A stretch of 64,000 nt of DNA from Halocatena pleomorpha (GCF_003862495.1 NZ_RRCH01000010.1:1-64000); one strand, 5' to 3'. Shown: positions 25,777-36,000, counted from the first letter of the stretch. Made by a program: numbers and translations. The notes: generated from the sequence alone by a model not told the origin.

Positions 25777-28700
25777 ATGAGTGACGAGAAGCGGACGATT
25801 CTGTTGATCGGAAGCGGTCCGATTCAGATCGGGCAAGCAGCCGAATTCGATTACTCAGGCGCACAGGCGTGTCGCGCGCTCGAAGAGGAGGGTGCGCGGG
25901 TCGTGCTCGTCAATTCCAATCCTGCGACGATCATGACTGATCCGGAGATGGCCGATAAGGTGTACATCGAGCCGATCACGACCGACGCCATTGCGGAAGT
26001 GATCCGCAAGGAGAACCCCGATGGGGTCATCGCGGGGCTTGGTGGTCAGACGGGGCTGAACGTGACGGCCGAACTCGCGGAGCAGGGCGTTCTCGAAGAA
26101 CACGACGTGGAGATCATGGGGACGCCGCTTGACACTATTTACGCGACCGAGGACCGGGATCTGTTCCGCGAGCGGATGAAATCGATCGGACAGCCGGTGT
26201 GTCGGTCGGAGACGGTCACTGAGATGGATGAAGTCGAAGACGCCGTCGAGGCCGTGGGTGGACTCCCAGTGATCATGCGGACGGCGTACACGCTCGGTGG
26301 CAGCGGGAGCGGCGTCGTCGCGGAGATGGACGAACTGAAAGAGCGCGTCCGAAAGGGATTCCAGCTGTCGCGCAATCACGAGGTACAGATCACCGAGTCG
26401 ATCGCCGGTTGGGTTGAGTTGGAGTATGAGGTGATGCGCGACGAGTCGGATTCGTGCATCATCATCTGTAACATGGAGAACATCGACCCGATGGGGATCC
26501 ACACCGGTGAATCCACCGTTGTCACGCCGAGTCAAGTGATTCCCGACGACGGCCACCAAGTGATGCGGACAGCAGCGCTCGACGTGATCCGCGACCTCGG
26601 GATTCAGGGCGGCTGCAACATTCAGTTCGCGTGGCGCGACGACGGCACGCCGGGCGGGGAGTATCGTGTGGTGGAAGTCAATCCGCGCGTCTCGCGGTCC
26701 TCAGCACTGGCCTCGAAGGCAACCGGCTACCCGATCGCCCGTGTCACCGCAAAAGTCGCGCTCGGCAAGCGTTTGCACGAAATCGAAAACGAGATCACAG
26801 GCGAGACGACCGCGGCGTTCGAACCAGCGATCGATTACGTAGTGACGAAAGTTCCCCGGTGGCCCAAAGACAAGTTCGAGGATGTCGATTTCACGCTCGG
26901 GACCGCGATGAAATCGACAGGGGAAGCGATGTCGATCGGACGGACTTTCGAAGAAAGCCTACTCAAGGCGCTCCGATCGAGTGAGTACGAGCCCAGCGTC
27001 GACTGGGCGGCGATCGATGATGACGCGCTCGAATCAGCGTATCTCGAAACGCCAACCCCTGATCGTCCGTACGCCATATTCGAGGCGTTCGATCGTGGGT
27101 ACAGCGTCGAGGAGGTTGTGGCACTGACAGGGATCGAACGCTGGTACGTCGAACGGTTCGGACGGATCGCAGAAGCCGCCAGTGCGGCACAGAACGGCGA
27201 ATTCGAACCGGCTGCTGAAACCGGCTTCACGAACCGACAGGTCGCAACGATCGCCGCGGCGGAGGACACAGCCACGGCTGATGCGTCCGAATACGGATCC
27301 GGCACGGCGGCACCACAGGAGCAGATCGACGCGGTTGAACAGGCGGCTGTCGACCGGCAGTTCAAGCAAGTCGACACCTGCGCCGGTGAGTTCGCTGCCT
27401 CCACGCCGTACTACTACTCCGCGCGCGATCCAGTGAGTAACAGCGAGGCACAAAGCGCTGGTAGTTGGATACAGTCCGGCGATGTCGAGAACGATCACAC
27501 CGAAGTGCAGGTCGATCGGGATGTCGATAGCGTTGTGGTTGTTGGCGGCGTCCGATCCGCATCGGACAAGGCGTCGAATTCGACTACTGTTCGGTACACG
27601 CGGTCCACGCGCTGGAGGAACTCGGTATCGAGGCCCACGTGGTGAACAACAACCCCGAAACGGTGAGCACGGACTACGACACGTCCGACGGACTGTTCTT
27701 CGAGCCGATCACGGCTGAGGAGGTCGCTGATGTCATTGAGGAAACTGGTGCCGATGGCGTGATGGTGCAGTTCGGTGGCCAGACATCGGTTAACATCGGC
27801 TCGTCGTTAGAAGCCGAACTCGACCGTCGGGGGGTGGACTGCACGATACTGGGCACCTCCGTCGACGCGATGGATCTCGCTGAAGACCGGGATCGCTTCA
27901 ACGCGCTGTTGGAGTCGTGCGGCATCGCCCAGCCGGAAGGTGGTGCGGCGCGCAGCGAAGAGGAAGCGCTCGAACTTGCCCATGACATCGGCTATCCGGT
28001 GCTCGTGCGGCCCTCATACGTGCTCGGCGGTCGGGCGATGCGGGTCGTCTACAGCGACGAAGAACTGCAAACGTACATTGAGGAGGCCGTTCGCGTCAGT
28101 CCGGAGAAGCCGATCCTCATCGATCGCTTCCTTGAGGACGCTGTGGAACTGGATGTCGACGCGGTGTCCGACGGTGAGAACGTGCTTATCGGGGGCATCA
28201 TGGAACACGTCGAAAACGCAGGCGTTCACTCCGGTGATTCGGCGTGTATGATCCCGCCCCGCTCGCTCGGGAGGGAGATCAACCGTCGCGTGCGCGAGGT
28301 CGTTGAGGACATCGCCCGCGAACTGTCGACCGTCGGGCTGTTGAACGTCCAGCTTGCCGTCCAAGACGGCGAGGTGTACGTCCTTGAGGCCAACCCCCGC
28401 GCCTCGCGGACGGTCCCCTTCGTCTCGAAAGCGACCGGCGTACCAATCGCAAAGCTCGCCGCGAAAGTGATGGCCGACCGGTCGCTACCCGAGCTTGATG
28501 TGACCGAACACGTGCCAGCGCAGACGAGCGTTAAGGAAGTCGTGCTTCCGTTCGACCGCCTCCCCGGTAGCGACCCCCGGCTCGGTCCGGAGATGAAATC
28601 TACCGGCGAGATCATGGGTACTGCACAGTCGTTCGGAAAGGCCTACGACAAGGCCCAAGACGCCACGGACAAACCGGTCCCGGCAGACGGAACGGCCGTC

Positions 28701-28988
28701 GTAGACCTCCCCGTTGATGGCTTCGAGGAGTACTTCGATATCGTGTCGTTCGAGGAGACCGAAGCGTTCGAGGAGGCGATCCGAGAGGGAGAGATCGACC
28801 TGATCGTCTCGCGCGACCGCGACCCCCTTGAAGTCGCCGTTGAGGAGTCAGTGACGTACTTCTCGACCGTCCCCAGCGCAGAGGCCGCCTTAGAAGCCAT
28901 CCACGCCAAGGAGGACGATCTCGACGTGATGGCTGTCGAAGAACGCCCCACTAAAGAAGAATACTGGGGACAGCCCAAAAACGAGTAA
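25777..28988 (+). CDS. carB: Carbamoyl-phosphate synthase large subunit, interrupted by a one-base frameshift
   Basis: This locus encodes a full CarB of about 1,070 residues, which makes carbamoyl phosphate for arginine and pyrimidines. The first half runs in one frame from ATG 25777 (LLIGSGPIQIGQAAEFDYSG) through the first ATP-grasp domain and oligomerisation domain to VVVVGG near 27549. There a base seems to be missing: GGCGGCGTCCG where GGCGGCGGTCCG is expected for GGGPIRIG. The first frame then runs into a stop at 27645. The second half resumes in the next frame (RIGQGVEFDYCSVHAVHA...) through the second ATP-grasp and allosteric domains to 28988. Both halves look well conserved and lack other stops. 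The break may be a sequencing error or a real recent mutation. The second part could otherwise start at GTG 27639. carA is not adjacent. Confidence 0.9.
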
Positions 28989-29064
28989 GCGCTCTCGGGG
29001 AGTGCTGCTGTTCCCAGCGTCAGTATAACAGAAGAAATATTACTTGCTGCTTTCATGAGGATGC

Positions 29065-29340
29065 ATGGCCGCTGTGACTCGTTCGGAAGCTAACGCCTAC
29101 GGATTCCGACTGATTCGTTCGCTTCTATTTACCGTTTTCGGCGGCGGGAGCATGATCGCACTCGGATCACTGTGGTTCTCGCTCGGAATCCAGGGATCAG
29201 TGAGTGTCCTCTTGATCGGCGTAGTCACTGTCGTCCTCGGAGTGTGTGTGATCCTCTCGGGAGTGTCGGGGCTTTTCTATAAAATCATCGCTGATGGCGT
29301 CAAACGCGGTATCGAACGCGCGAACGAATCCGAGGAGTGA
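29065..29340 (+). CDS. Small two-helix membrane protein
   Basis: A 91-residue protein with two hydrophobic segments (about 17-42, 46-72) and a charged tail (KRGIERANESEE). It starts with ATG 29065, 76 nt after carB. I do not recognise the family; the two-helix hairpin and length resemble many haloarchaeal proteins of unknown function. Confidence 0.6.
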   Translation: MAAVTRSEANAYGFRLIRSLLFTVFGGGSMIALGSLWFSLGIQGSVSVLLIGVVTVVLGVCVILSGVSGLFYKIIADGVKRGIERANESEE

Positions 29341-29372
29341 TCCCGAAGCTCCATCCGTCAAACACCGATCTC

Positions 29373-29642
29373 CTACTCGTCGGTGTCGAGATACTGCTGT
29401 CCGATGTCTGTTAGATGATACCGGGTGTTGCATTTGCGCAGAAACCCGTGGTCACATAACGTCTCGCACCGCTTTTCGGCAAACGAGACGTGAAGTCCGA
29501 GCATTCCTGCCGCCTCAGGACACAGTCCCGGACCGTGTTTGCCGAAGTAGGTGAGCAACCGATCGTCGACCGATAACATCCAATCGAGCGATTCCACACT
29601 GTCCCAATCTGATCGTTTCGAGTTCGCACTCACATGTGTCAC
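29373..29642 (-). CDS. Winged-helix protein of the PhiH1-repressor-like type
   Basis: An 89-residue protein. The segment WMLSVDDRLLTYFGKHGPG, then LCPEAAGMLGLHVSFAEKR and LCDHGFLRKCNTRYHLTDIG with QQYLD, is the helix order of small haloarchaeal winged-helix regulators, including PhiH1-repressor-like proteins. It starts with a GTG at 29642; the ATG further in (codon about 22) would lose part of the N-terminus. It could be a leftover of a virus or a housekeeping regulator. Target unknown. Confidence 0.55.
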   Translation of the reverse strand: MTHVSANSKRSDWDSVESLDWMLSVDDRLLTYFGKHGPGLCPEAAGMLGLHVSFAEKRCETLCDHGFLRKCNTRYHLTDIGQQYLDTDE

Positions 29643-29876
29643 CGTACTGCGTAGCTGATAGTCGTTTGTTACTGACTACCATATCATTAGACACCATTCG
29701 TGATAAATATTGCGACCCTAGAAATGGAATTCCCACGATTATCCATTACCATCGTTAAATACTCTCCAATACAACGCAAATAATGTTCAACCGGATCTAT
29801 AGTGGAAAATCGTTTAGTTTTGAGCGCCGGTTAACCGTGTCCCCCAACCAAGACCGGACAACCGACCGACCGCGGT

Positions 29877-32504
29877 TCACTCTTCGTCCTGATCCAGCAG
29901 ACGGCGCATGAACCGCGTTTGTTGGGAGACAGAGAGTTGACCGGTCGGTTCGAGTGGCTCATCGAGTGAGGGGGATGAGACCGTCAGATCATGGCGGTCG
30001 GTGGCGATCGATTCGACCTGTTCGCGGGTGTATGCGTTCGGAACGTACTCGAACGCCACGTACTCTTCGAGTTGATCGGTCAGCCGGTCCGGTTCGTCAT
30101 CAGCGAGTTGGGTTGCCAACAGCTCACCGAACGACATGTGGCCGCTGTTGGCCGGTGCGAGAACGTGGCGCGAGCCGTCGAGTCCCGTTCCCATTGCGAC
30201 GGCTTGGTTGTACGTCGCTCGGTTGACCATCTCGATCGACGTTTGAAGACTCGCGCCGAGCGAGCGGAACGTCGATCGACGAACTGACAGCAACCACTCA
30301 CTCGGATCGGCGCTGTCATAGCGGTCTTCGAGTGTTTTGGCGGCTTCTGTGAGCGCAGACCGGAGGCTAGACCGGTGAGAGTCCCCGGCTCCGCCGTCCG
30401 GGGCCAACCACTGGTGATCAGTGCGTCCGGCAAGCGCGTCGACTAGTGTCGTCTCCTGTCGTGCTCGTCCGTGATCAGCGGCGTGTCTCGTGACTGGTGG
30501 ATCGAACGTTAGCACGGGGCTGAGATCACCCAGTTCGTCTTCGAATGCGAGGCGCTGTAGCTCCCGGCGAGTTTCCTCCCAGATCGCCATCCCGCCCGAA
30601 TCATAGCGACCGTCGCCGTCGTCGTCGCGCCACGGATATCCGCGTTCGCGCCACTGATCGAGTTCATCGGCCATCGATCGGAGCTGGTCGTCATCGCTCG
30701 TTCGGCCGGCTTGAACGAGCGCGGGCACCGTGTAGGACGCAGCCGCGTCGCGCGTGCCGGCGCGCTCGATGATCCGTTTCACGTCCGCGAGCGAAATCGG
30801 ACCGTTTTCGATCGCTTTCCGAGTGAGACGATCGAGCAGGTCGACGCGGTGTGCACTCCCCCACTGCTGTGGTCGGTCGCCTGCTCGCCACCCTGCACAC
30901 GGTCCGTTGTTCCAATTCACGACGTAGCCACTCGATGGGTTCGTGACGTGGGTCTCAAGTCCGAGTCCAACGCGCAACTCCTGCCACTCGTGGGCAGCAC
31001 CGGGTGTTGGTAGCCGATGGTCAAGCGCCGGATTACGTTCCGGAACCTTCCCCGTGTGGATAAAGGCGATGTTCTCCTCGTCAACGTAGTGGAAGTTGAA
31101 CGTGAACGGGAACGCAGACAGCCGCTCTTTGAATCCTGCTATATCGTTCTCAGTTCCGATGTTGGCCCACATGAGCGCGGCGTCAAGTTCTTGGTGACGA
31201 GTCGTCGTGCGCTGACACCACGCGACTCGCTCCGCCGGGTTCCACGCGATAACTGGCATCTCGCTGCCGTTTTCCTCGATCCGGGCAACCTCTTGTTCGA
31301 CGACACGAACGTCGGGGTCGCCCTCCACAATCGAGCCGAGAATCGACGCCCGGTGAACGACGGTCTCGGTCGCCATCTCGTGGTACTCCCCGTTCCACTC
31401 GTATCGGTGATCGTCCTCGGGATGAAGATCGACGGCAATGGTGTCGACCTGATCATCGCGCCCACTCGTCACCGTCCACGCGAACTCCGGCGTCCGCCCG
31501 ACGATGACGCCTGGTGCGCCGACCGTGCCGATTCCCGTCACGTCGTAGTCCGCGCCGTGGAGACCGATCTGATGGATCACCGGCGGTTTGAAATATCCCA
31601 TCTGGGGCCCACCCCCTAACATCGGCTGTCCCGTTTCAGCGTGCTCCCCGCTCACGATGAGCGCGTTACTCCCCCATTTGAAGCCCTCCATGACGCCCTT
31701 GCCGCGCCTGTCCAGCAGATCAACGAGTGAAAAATCGGTCTCGATGCCCCACGGTTCAGCGCCCAACGCGGCGTTAACAAACCGGAGTTGCTCGTCAGGC
31801 ACGTCCTCGTAGTTGGGCACGTCCTCACCACCGTCGACCGTCAGTTCCGCTTCCTCGATCGACGTGGTGTGTGTCTCCCGAATCCGGAGCCAGTTCCGAT
31901 CCCCGAACGCTTCGTAAGCCGCCTGCTCGTCGTCGAGTGACTGTTTGAGCCGGGCAAGCTCGCGCGCATTTGCGAGTTCGTCACCGCCGCCGATACCGAA
32001 TCTCCCGATGAGATAACTCAACGCCGCGATCGAATCCATTGCCGACCACGGCTCAGGAGCGTGAGCAAGCGCGGTGAACGTTCCTGGAAGTTGTCCGTGA
32101 GTTGCCATCTCGATCATTTTCCGGTTCACGCCATCAGCAAACGCGTCCAAAAGCAACTGTGTCCGCTCCGACGCGCGCTCATACTGGGCTTTGATCTCCG
32201 CTTTGCTGTACAGATCCCGCCGAACCTCGATGTCGGATTGTAGCTGTGAGGGACCGAGTACACCCGCGCTGTCGCCGTACCCGACGTGTCGGAGTACGTC
32301 CATCTCGAACAGTCTATCACGCGCCTGCACGTAGCCGTTCCCGAACGCCAACGCGTACAGATCCTCAGCGTACACGTGGCTGACGCCGTATGCGTCCGTG
32401 AAAATCGTCGCGCGTTTTCCATCTGTCCCGCGAACCGTCTCCACTGAGAGACTGGTCCCACCCAACAACACGCCGGTCGATCGGAGAAACGTGCGCCTGT
32501 CCAT
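29877..32504 (-). CDS. Exported penicillin-acylase-family Ntn hydrolase
   Basis: An 875-residue protein. The N-terminus has a twin-arginine motif (MDRRTFLRSTG) and a short hydrophobic stretch, so Tat export is likely. The body is a penicillin acylase precursor: the alpha part runs to about residue 278, and the nucleophile is Ser279 in KWGSNALIVSG, where self-cleavage would expose the serine. Later conserved segments include NFHYVDEENIAFIHTG and YVVNWNNGPCAGW, then the C-terminal SGHMSFGE. The family cleaves amides (beta-lactams, acyl-homoserine lactones, other N-acyl compounds). The substrate here is unknown. It is monocistronic on the minus strand. Confidence 0.85.
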   Translation of the reverse strand: MDRRTFLRSTGVLLGGTSLSVETVRGTDGKRATIFTDAYGVSHVYAEDLYALAFGNGYVQARDRLFEMDVLRHVGYGDSAGVLGPSQLQSDIEVRRDLYSKAEIKAQYERASERTQLLLDAFADGVNRKMIEMATHGQLPGTFTALAHAPEPWSAMDSIAALSYLIGRFGIGGGDELANARELARLKQSLDDEQAAYEAFGDRNWLRIRETHTTSIEEAELTVDGGEDVPNYEDVPDEQLRFVNAALGAEPWGIETDFSLVDLLDRRGKGVMEGFKWGSNALIVSGEHAETGQPMLGGGPQMGYFKPPVIHQIGLHGADYDVTGIGTVGAPGVIVGRTPEFAWTVTSGRDDQVDTIAVDLHPEDDHRYEWNGEYHEMATETVVHRASILGSIVEGDPDVRVVEQEVARIEENGSEMPVIAWNPAERVAWCQRTTTRHQELDAALMWANIGTENDIAGFKERLSAFPFTFNFHYVDEENIAFIHTGKVPERNPALDHRLPTPGAAHEWQELRVGLGLETHVTNPSSGYVVNWNNGPCAGWRAGDRPQQWGSAHRVDLLDRLTRKAIENGPISLADVKRIIERAGTRDAAASYTVPALVQAGRTSDDDQLRSMADELDQWRERGYPWRDDDGDGRYDSGGMAIWEETRRELQRLAFEDELGDLSPVLTFDPPVTRHAADHGRARQETTLVDALAGRTDHQWLAPDGGAGDSHRSSLRSALTEAAKTLEDRYDSADPSEWLLSVRRSTFRSLGASLQTSIEMVNRATYNQAVAMGTGLDGSRHVLAPANSGHMSFGELLATQLADDEPDRLTDQLEEYVAFEYVPNAYTREQVESIATDRHDLTVSSPSLDEPLEPTGQLSVSQQTRFMRRLLDQDEE

Positions 32505-32625
32505 ATATTGTAATCAATTGATGTATAGTGATAAAACATCTACCAGGAGTATCGGGGTATTTATCTGGCCGTATCGGACTGAAAATTCAAGCCGCGCGTT
32601 CGTCGTTCGAGCGCGCGTTGGTAGG

Positions 32626-33762
32626 CTACGAACGGCGCTGTTCGAGCGATTCTTCGAGGGCTGTGAGAAGATACTGGACGTTCGCGAGCCGGGCAGACCG
32701 GCCCATACAGCCGATGCGGAACACCTCTCCGGCGAGATCTCCGAGTCCCGCAGCGATTTCGATGCCGTACTCGCTTAATAGATGGTCGATGAGCACCGAC
32801 TCGTCCACATCGTCTGGAACACGCACGGTGTTCAAACTGGGGAGCCAGTACTCCTCGGCAGCGTACCGGTCAAGACCGAGATCCGCCAGCCCCGAAACGA
32901 GTGTTCGTGCCACCTCCCGGTGGCGTTCCCAGCGCCGCTCGATCCCCTCCTCTGCGACCAGTCGGAGGGCCTCCCGAAGCGCGTACACGTTCGTGATCGG
33001 CGCGGTGTGATGATACGAACGTTCTGTGCCCCAGTATCCTTCTAGTAACGACAGATCGAGATACCACGACCGGACGGGCGTCTCGCGGGTGAGGATCCGA
33101 TCCATCGCCCGATCCGACAGCGTGATCGGACTCGCTCCTGGTGGACAGGAAAGACATTTCTGAGCGGCCGAATACGCGATGTCGATGTCCCACGCGTCGA
33201 CGCGCAGCTCGACACCCCCGAGCGAGGTGACAGTGTCCGCGATCACGAACGCGTCGTGAGCGTGAGCGATCGCAGTCAGTTCGGACACCGCGGGCTGGCG
33301 GACACCGGTGCTTGTTTCGGCGTGAACGAATCCGAACACCTCTGGCTGGTGGGTTTCGAACGCATCACGCACGTCAGCCGGATCGAGTGGCTCGCCCCAC
33401 GGTGCGTCGACTGAGACAACCGCACCACCAGCCCGTTCCGCCATGCTCGCCATTCGGTGGCCGAAATACCCGTTTGACGGCACGAGCACCGTATCCCCTG
33501 GCTCGACCAAGTTGGCGAACGCCGTTTCCATCGCTGCCGATCCCGTCCCGCTGATCGGGAGCGTCCACTGGTTGTCCGTCCGAAACACGTATCGGAGCAA
33601 CTCCTGGACCTCGTTCATCACGTCGAGAAAAGCGGGATCAAGGTGGCCGACCAGCGGCGTTCCCATCGCGCGCAACACTCGGGGGTGAACATCGCTCGGA
33701 CCGGGACCCATGAGCGTTCGCACCGGCGGTGTCAGTTCGTCAACAACTGGTGCGTCGGTCAT
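32626..33762 (-). CDS. Alanine-glyoxylate/serine-pyruvate-type PLP aminotransferase
   Basis: A 378-residue class-V aminotransferase. The N-terminal motif LMGPGPSDVHPRVLRAMG is that of AGT/SPT enzymes. HAETSTGVRQP, VIADTVTSLGGVELRVDAW and the PLP-binding lysine in YSAAQKCLSCPPG are all present. Such enzymes move amino groups between alanine or serine and glyoxylate or hydroxypyruvate. No neighbour specifies the donor. ATG 33762 gives the expected length. It is followed (toward lower coordinates) by the penicillin acylase gene, same strand, 121 nt away. Confidence 0.85.
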   Translation of the reverse strand: MTDAPVVDELTPPVRTLMGPGPSDVHPRVLRAMGTPLVGHLDPAFLDVMNEVQELLRYVFRTDNQWTLPISGTGSAAMETAFANLVEPGDTVLVPSNGYFGHRMASMAERAGGAVVSVDAPWGEPLDPADVRDAFETHQPEVFGFVHAETSTGVRQPAVSELTAIAHAHDAFVIADTVTSLGGVELRVDAWDIDIAYSAAQKCLSCPPGASPITLSDRAMDRILTRETPVRSWYLDLSLLEGYWGTERSYHHTAPITNVYALREALRLVAEEGIERRWERHREVARTLVSGLADLGLDRYAAEEYWLPSLNTVRVPDDVDESVLIDHLLSEYGIEIAAGLGDLAGEVFRIGCMGRSARLANVQYLLTALEESLEQRRS

Positions 33763-33864
33763 ACGCCGTAGCTACTGCCAACGGCGGGAAAAGCACACCG
33801 GTACAACCATCTACAGATTGAAAAGTACAAAAGATATATACCACATACTGAATTACATTATTAT

Positions 33865-34116
33865 ATGAGTAAAAAGAAATCTTTACGTATGGCGATCAGT
33901 GAACTCCGGGAGCTAGGCGAGCACGTTGCGCATCGTCGCGATCTCCAGAAATTGTATGCAGCTGAACTGTTTGTTCTACTGATTACAGTGACCGCAGTCG
34001 GCTTCAGTATTGACGCTGGTGTGCTCTCCTTCATTGAGGGAATGGTGTTGTTGGCCGTGGCTACGATGATTGAGCTACTGGTTGAGGCGCGCGTCACCGG
34101 CTCTGGTCGTCGATAA
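33865..34116 (+). CDS. Small membrane protein, unknown
   Basis: An 83-residue protein with a charged N-terminus (MSKKKSLRMAISELRELGE) and two hydrophobic helices (about 33-49, 51-72) ending in a short basic tail. An AT-rich block (33820-33864) lies just before ATG 33865. The N-terminal amphipathic helix followed by two membrane helices is typical of small haloarchaeal membrane proteins. Function unknown. Confidence 0.55.
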   Translation: MSKKKSLRMAISELRELGEHVAHRRDLQKLYAAELFVLLITVTAVGFSIDAGVLSFIEGMVLLAVATMIELLVEARVTGSGRR

Positions 34117-34181
34117 CAATGGGGACCACTGGCGTCGGACTACCGGTCGCCGTTTTTCGACTAGCTTTTCCGTATATTCAG

Positions 34182-34206
34182 ATGATACCACACACCGTGG
34201 CATCAT
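34182..34206. terminator. Hairpin between two small genes
   Basis: ATGAT (34182-34186) and ATCAT (34202-34206) pair, with an inner CCAC/GTGG stem and a five-base loop. The T/A-rich sequence that follows, with ATTTAAAC (about 34221-34228), makes it either the terminator of the gene ending at 34116 or an operator ahead of the next gene. Confidence 0.35.
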
Positions 34207-34265
34207 AATACGATATTATTATTTAAACACAGAGTATATATCGTGCTGAGAAATAGCAAAATTTG

Positions 34266-34445
34266 ATGGGAGAACGACCGGACACCATCGATGATTCATT
34301 TCGAGTAGACGCAGATAGTTCCCTTCCCGTACCCGATCTCGATGAGTATGCGTCCTACGAGGATGGGGATAGATACGTCATCTGTGATCGATCGAACGCC
34401 AACGCGTGGATCAGATCGGATAGTCCAACGACGTTGTCTCGGTGA
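34266..34445 (+). CDS. DUF7331-like small haloarchaeal protein
   Basis: A 59-residue acidic protein, with the segment YEDGDRYVICDRSNANAWIRSD near the C-terminus, shown here split as DGDRYVICDR and NANAWIRSD. This motif matches short haloarchaeal DUF7331 proteins from memory. No function is known. The first ~25 residues are acidic and Ser-rich. Start ATG 34266; a TTG three bases earlier is possible. Confidence 0.6.
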   Translation: MGERPDTIDDSFRVDADSSLPVPDLDEYASYEDGDRYVICDRSNANAWIRSDSPTTLSR

Positions 34446-34530
34446 GTCGGTGCAACGAGATTCCGCTACCGGGAAGCAACGCTCAGAGACCACGACCGTT
34501 TTGCGTCAGCATGACTGTGACAGCAGGCCG

Positions 34531-35778
34531 TTATCGACACTCCGAACAGACGTATCGGGTTGGATCGAGCATCGGTTCGTCCAGTGGGGGAATAACGTGT
34601 GACCCACACGTCACACACCACGTCCAGTAGCTGATCCCGGTCCCGATATCGTCCGCCGCACGAGTCGCCCGAACACGATCATCCGTCTCGATCTCGATAC
34701 AGCGTTCCGAAACGGCGGTCACCGTCCCATCGATGGAAGCGTGGTGTGGGATGCTGATACCCGTGGAACTGGGCGTGGCGATCATCTGTCCCGTCTCGAC
34801 GCGGTCACCCGGTTCAACGATCGGCTCACTCGGTTCGACGACACCCTCGAACGCGGCGTTAGTGATCATCGGAATTCGCACGTACTCCGGGGTGATCGTC
34901 GCCGTCGGTTCGGTTTCCATCTCGTGTTCGCTGCGATCGTACTCCGCGAGGATGTTGATTCGGTTCCCCCCGAGCGTATGCTTTGTTGCGGTCTCCGCGT
35001 CGATCACGAGAAGACAGTTCGTACGCTTGCGGATGCCGAACCGATCGGGTGGTTCATCGATCGAGAAACACCACCCCGGTCCGCCATCAGCCAGCACCGC
35101 GTCGGCTGGCAGTTCCGTGATTGGACGGCCGGCCGCCCGAAGCAGCTCGGTTGCAGGCGTCCCGATCGGTGCCCGTAAAAACCGATGCCGGGGTACCATG
35201 CCATCAACGTGGACGTACTTATGCGTCACCGGCGTGCCGTCCGCGAGGGTTCGATACAGGTTGTAGATGGATTCGGTGTTTTGAACGATCCATCCGTGAT
35301 CCATCGGCAGATCGTTACCGATCACCGTGTCGTCAACGATTCGGAGCAGCACGCTTTCCATTCCGTATTCGTATCGGTCGTCCGTGTAGGCGAAGACGAC
35401 GCCGGTCTCAGTGTCGTCGATTGGCAGTTCGTCGGGCTGATACACGGTCGCGTCGGTCGCTGCTTCCAACTCCCTCGTGTGCTCGTCGCGGTCGACTTCC
35501 TTTGCGGCCACAACGATCACGTCGAACAGCCGATCGAGCAGCGCGTCGAACAGCGCCGCCAACGCCGCCGTATGCGTTCGCCCGAGCCATTTGTCGACGA
35601 AGAAGTTCGGTTCGCTCTCCTGATGGTTTATGAGTAACGAATCAACACCTTCCGCGCGCTCCCACTTGGCGTATGAAGGGAATCCAGCCCCGCCGGCTCC
35701 ACTGATACCGGCGTTGCGTATGGTCGTCGTCAGCTCCGGTACAGCTGTTTGATCGAGCCGTGATAGCGAGACACCCAT
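34531..35778 (-). CDS. NuoF/RnfC/PduS-like oxidoreductase subunit without Fe-S motif, with C-terminal zinc ribbon
   Basis: A 415-residue protein. The N-terminal GISGAGGAGFPSYAKW is the flavin/NADH-binding loop of the NuoF/RnfC/PduS group. The middle (about 200-240) contains an SLBB-like segment with PADAVLADGGPGWCFSID, and about 310-375 reads as a lipoyl-like barrel sandwich (GDRVETGQMIATPSSTG and ASIDGTVTAVSE). PduS and RnfC normally carry two [4Fe-4S] CxxCxxCxxxC motifs; none is seen. Instead the last 30 residues have two Cys pairs (C388/C391 and C411/C414), a probable zinc ribbon. Its electron partner is not evident. It lies alone on the minus strand. Confidence 0.7.
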   Translation of the reverse strand: MGVSLSRLDQTAVPELTTTIRNAGISGAGGAGFPSYAKWERAEGVDSLLINHQESEPNFFVDKWLGRTHTAALAALFDALLDRLFDVIVVAAKEVDRDEHTRELEAATDATVYQPDELPIDDTETGVVFAYTDDRYEYGMESVLLRIVDDTVIGNDLPMDHGWIVQNTESIYNLYRTLADGTPVTHKYVHVDGMVPRHRFLRAPIGTPATELLRAAGRPITELPADAVLADGGPGWCFSIDEPPDRFGIRKRTNCLLVIDAETATKHTLGGNRINILAEYDRSEHEMETEPTATITPEYVRIPMITNAAFEGVVEPSEPIVEPGDRVETGQMIATPSSTGISIPHHASIDGTVTAVSERCIEIETDDRVRATRAADDIGTGISYWTWCVTCGSHVIPPLDEPMLDPTRYVCSECR

Positions 35779-35949
35779 GATTTATTGTTATATTGCCCCC
35801 ACACCTCTATAGAACTTTTGAAATTTACCATTCAACACAATAAATGAGCCATTCGTGTACATGTTGAATCGGCAGTCACCTCGCAGGGTAGGGCTGTTTT
35901 CTCCGAAACGTCCAGTTCATCTGTGGTGACATTCATCCGTTCGCCACCT

Positions 35950-35981
35950 CATGTCAAACTGACCCAAACGCATTTGACATG
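35950..35981. promoter_or_regulatory. 9-bp inverted repeat before the PaaK-like gene
   Basis: CATGTCAAA (35950-35958) and TTTGACATG (35973-35981) are exact complements, 23 nt start to start (about two helical turns). It ends 20 nt before ATG 36001, so a dimeric repressor there would cover the basal promoter. This geometry is that of a typical operator; its regulator is unknown. Confidence 0.5.
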
Positions 35982-36000
35982 GCATTACAAATTAACATTA

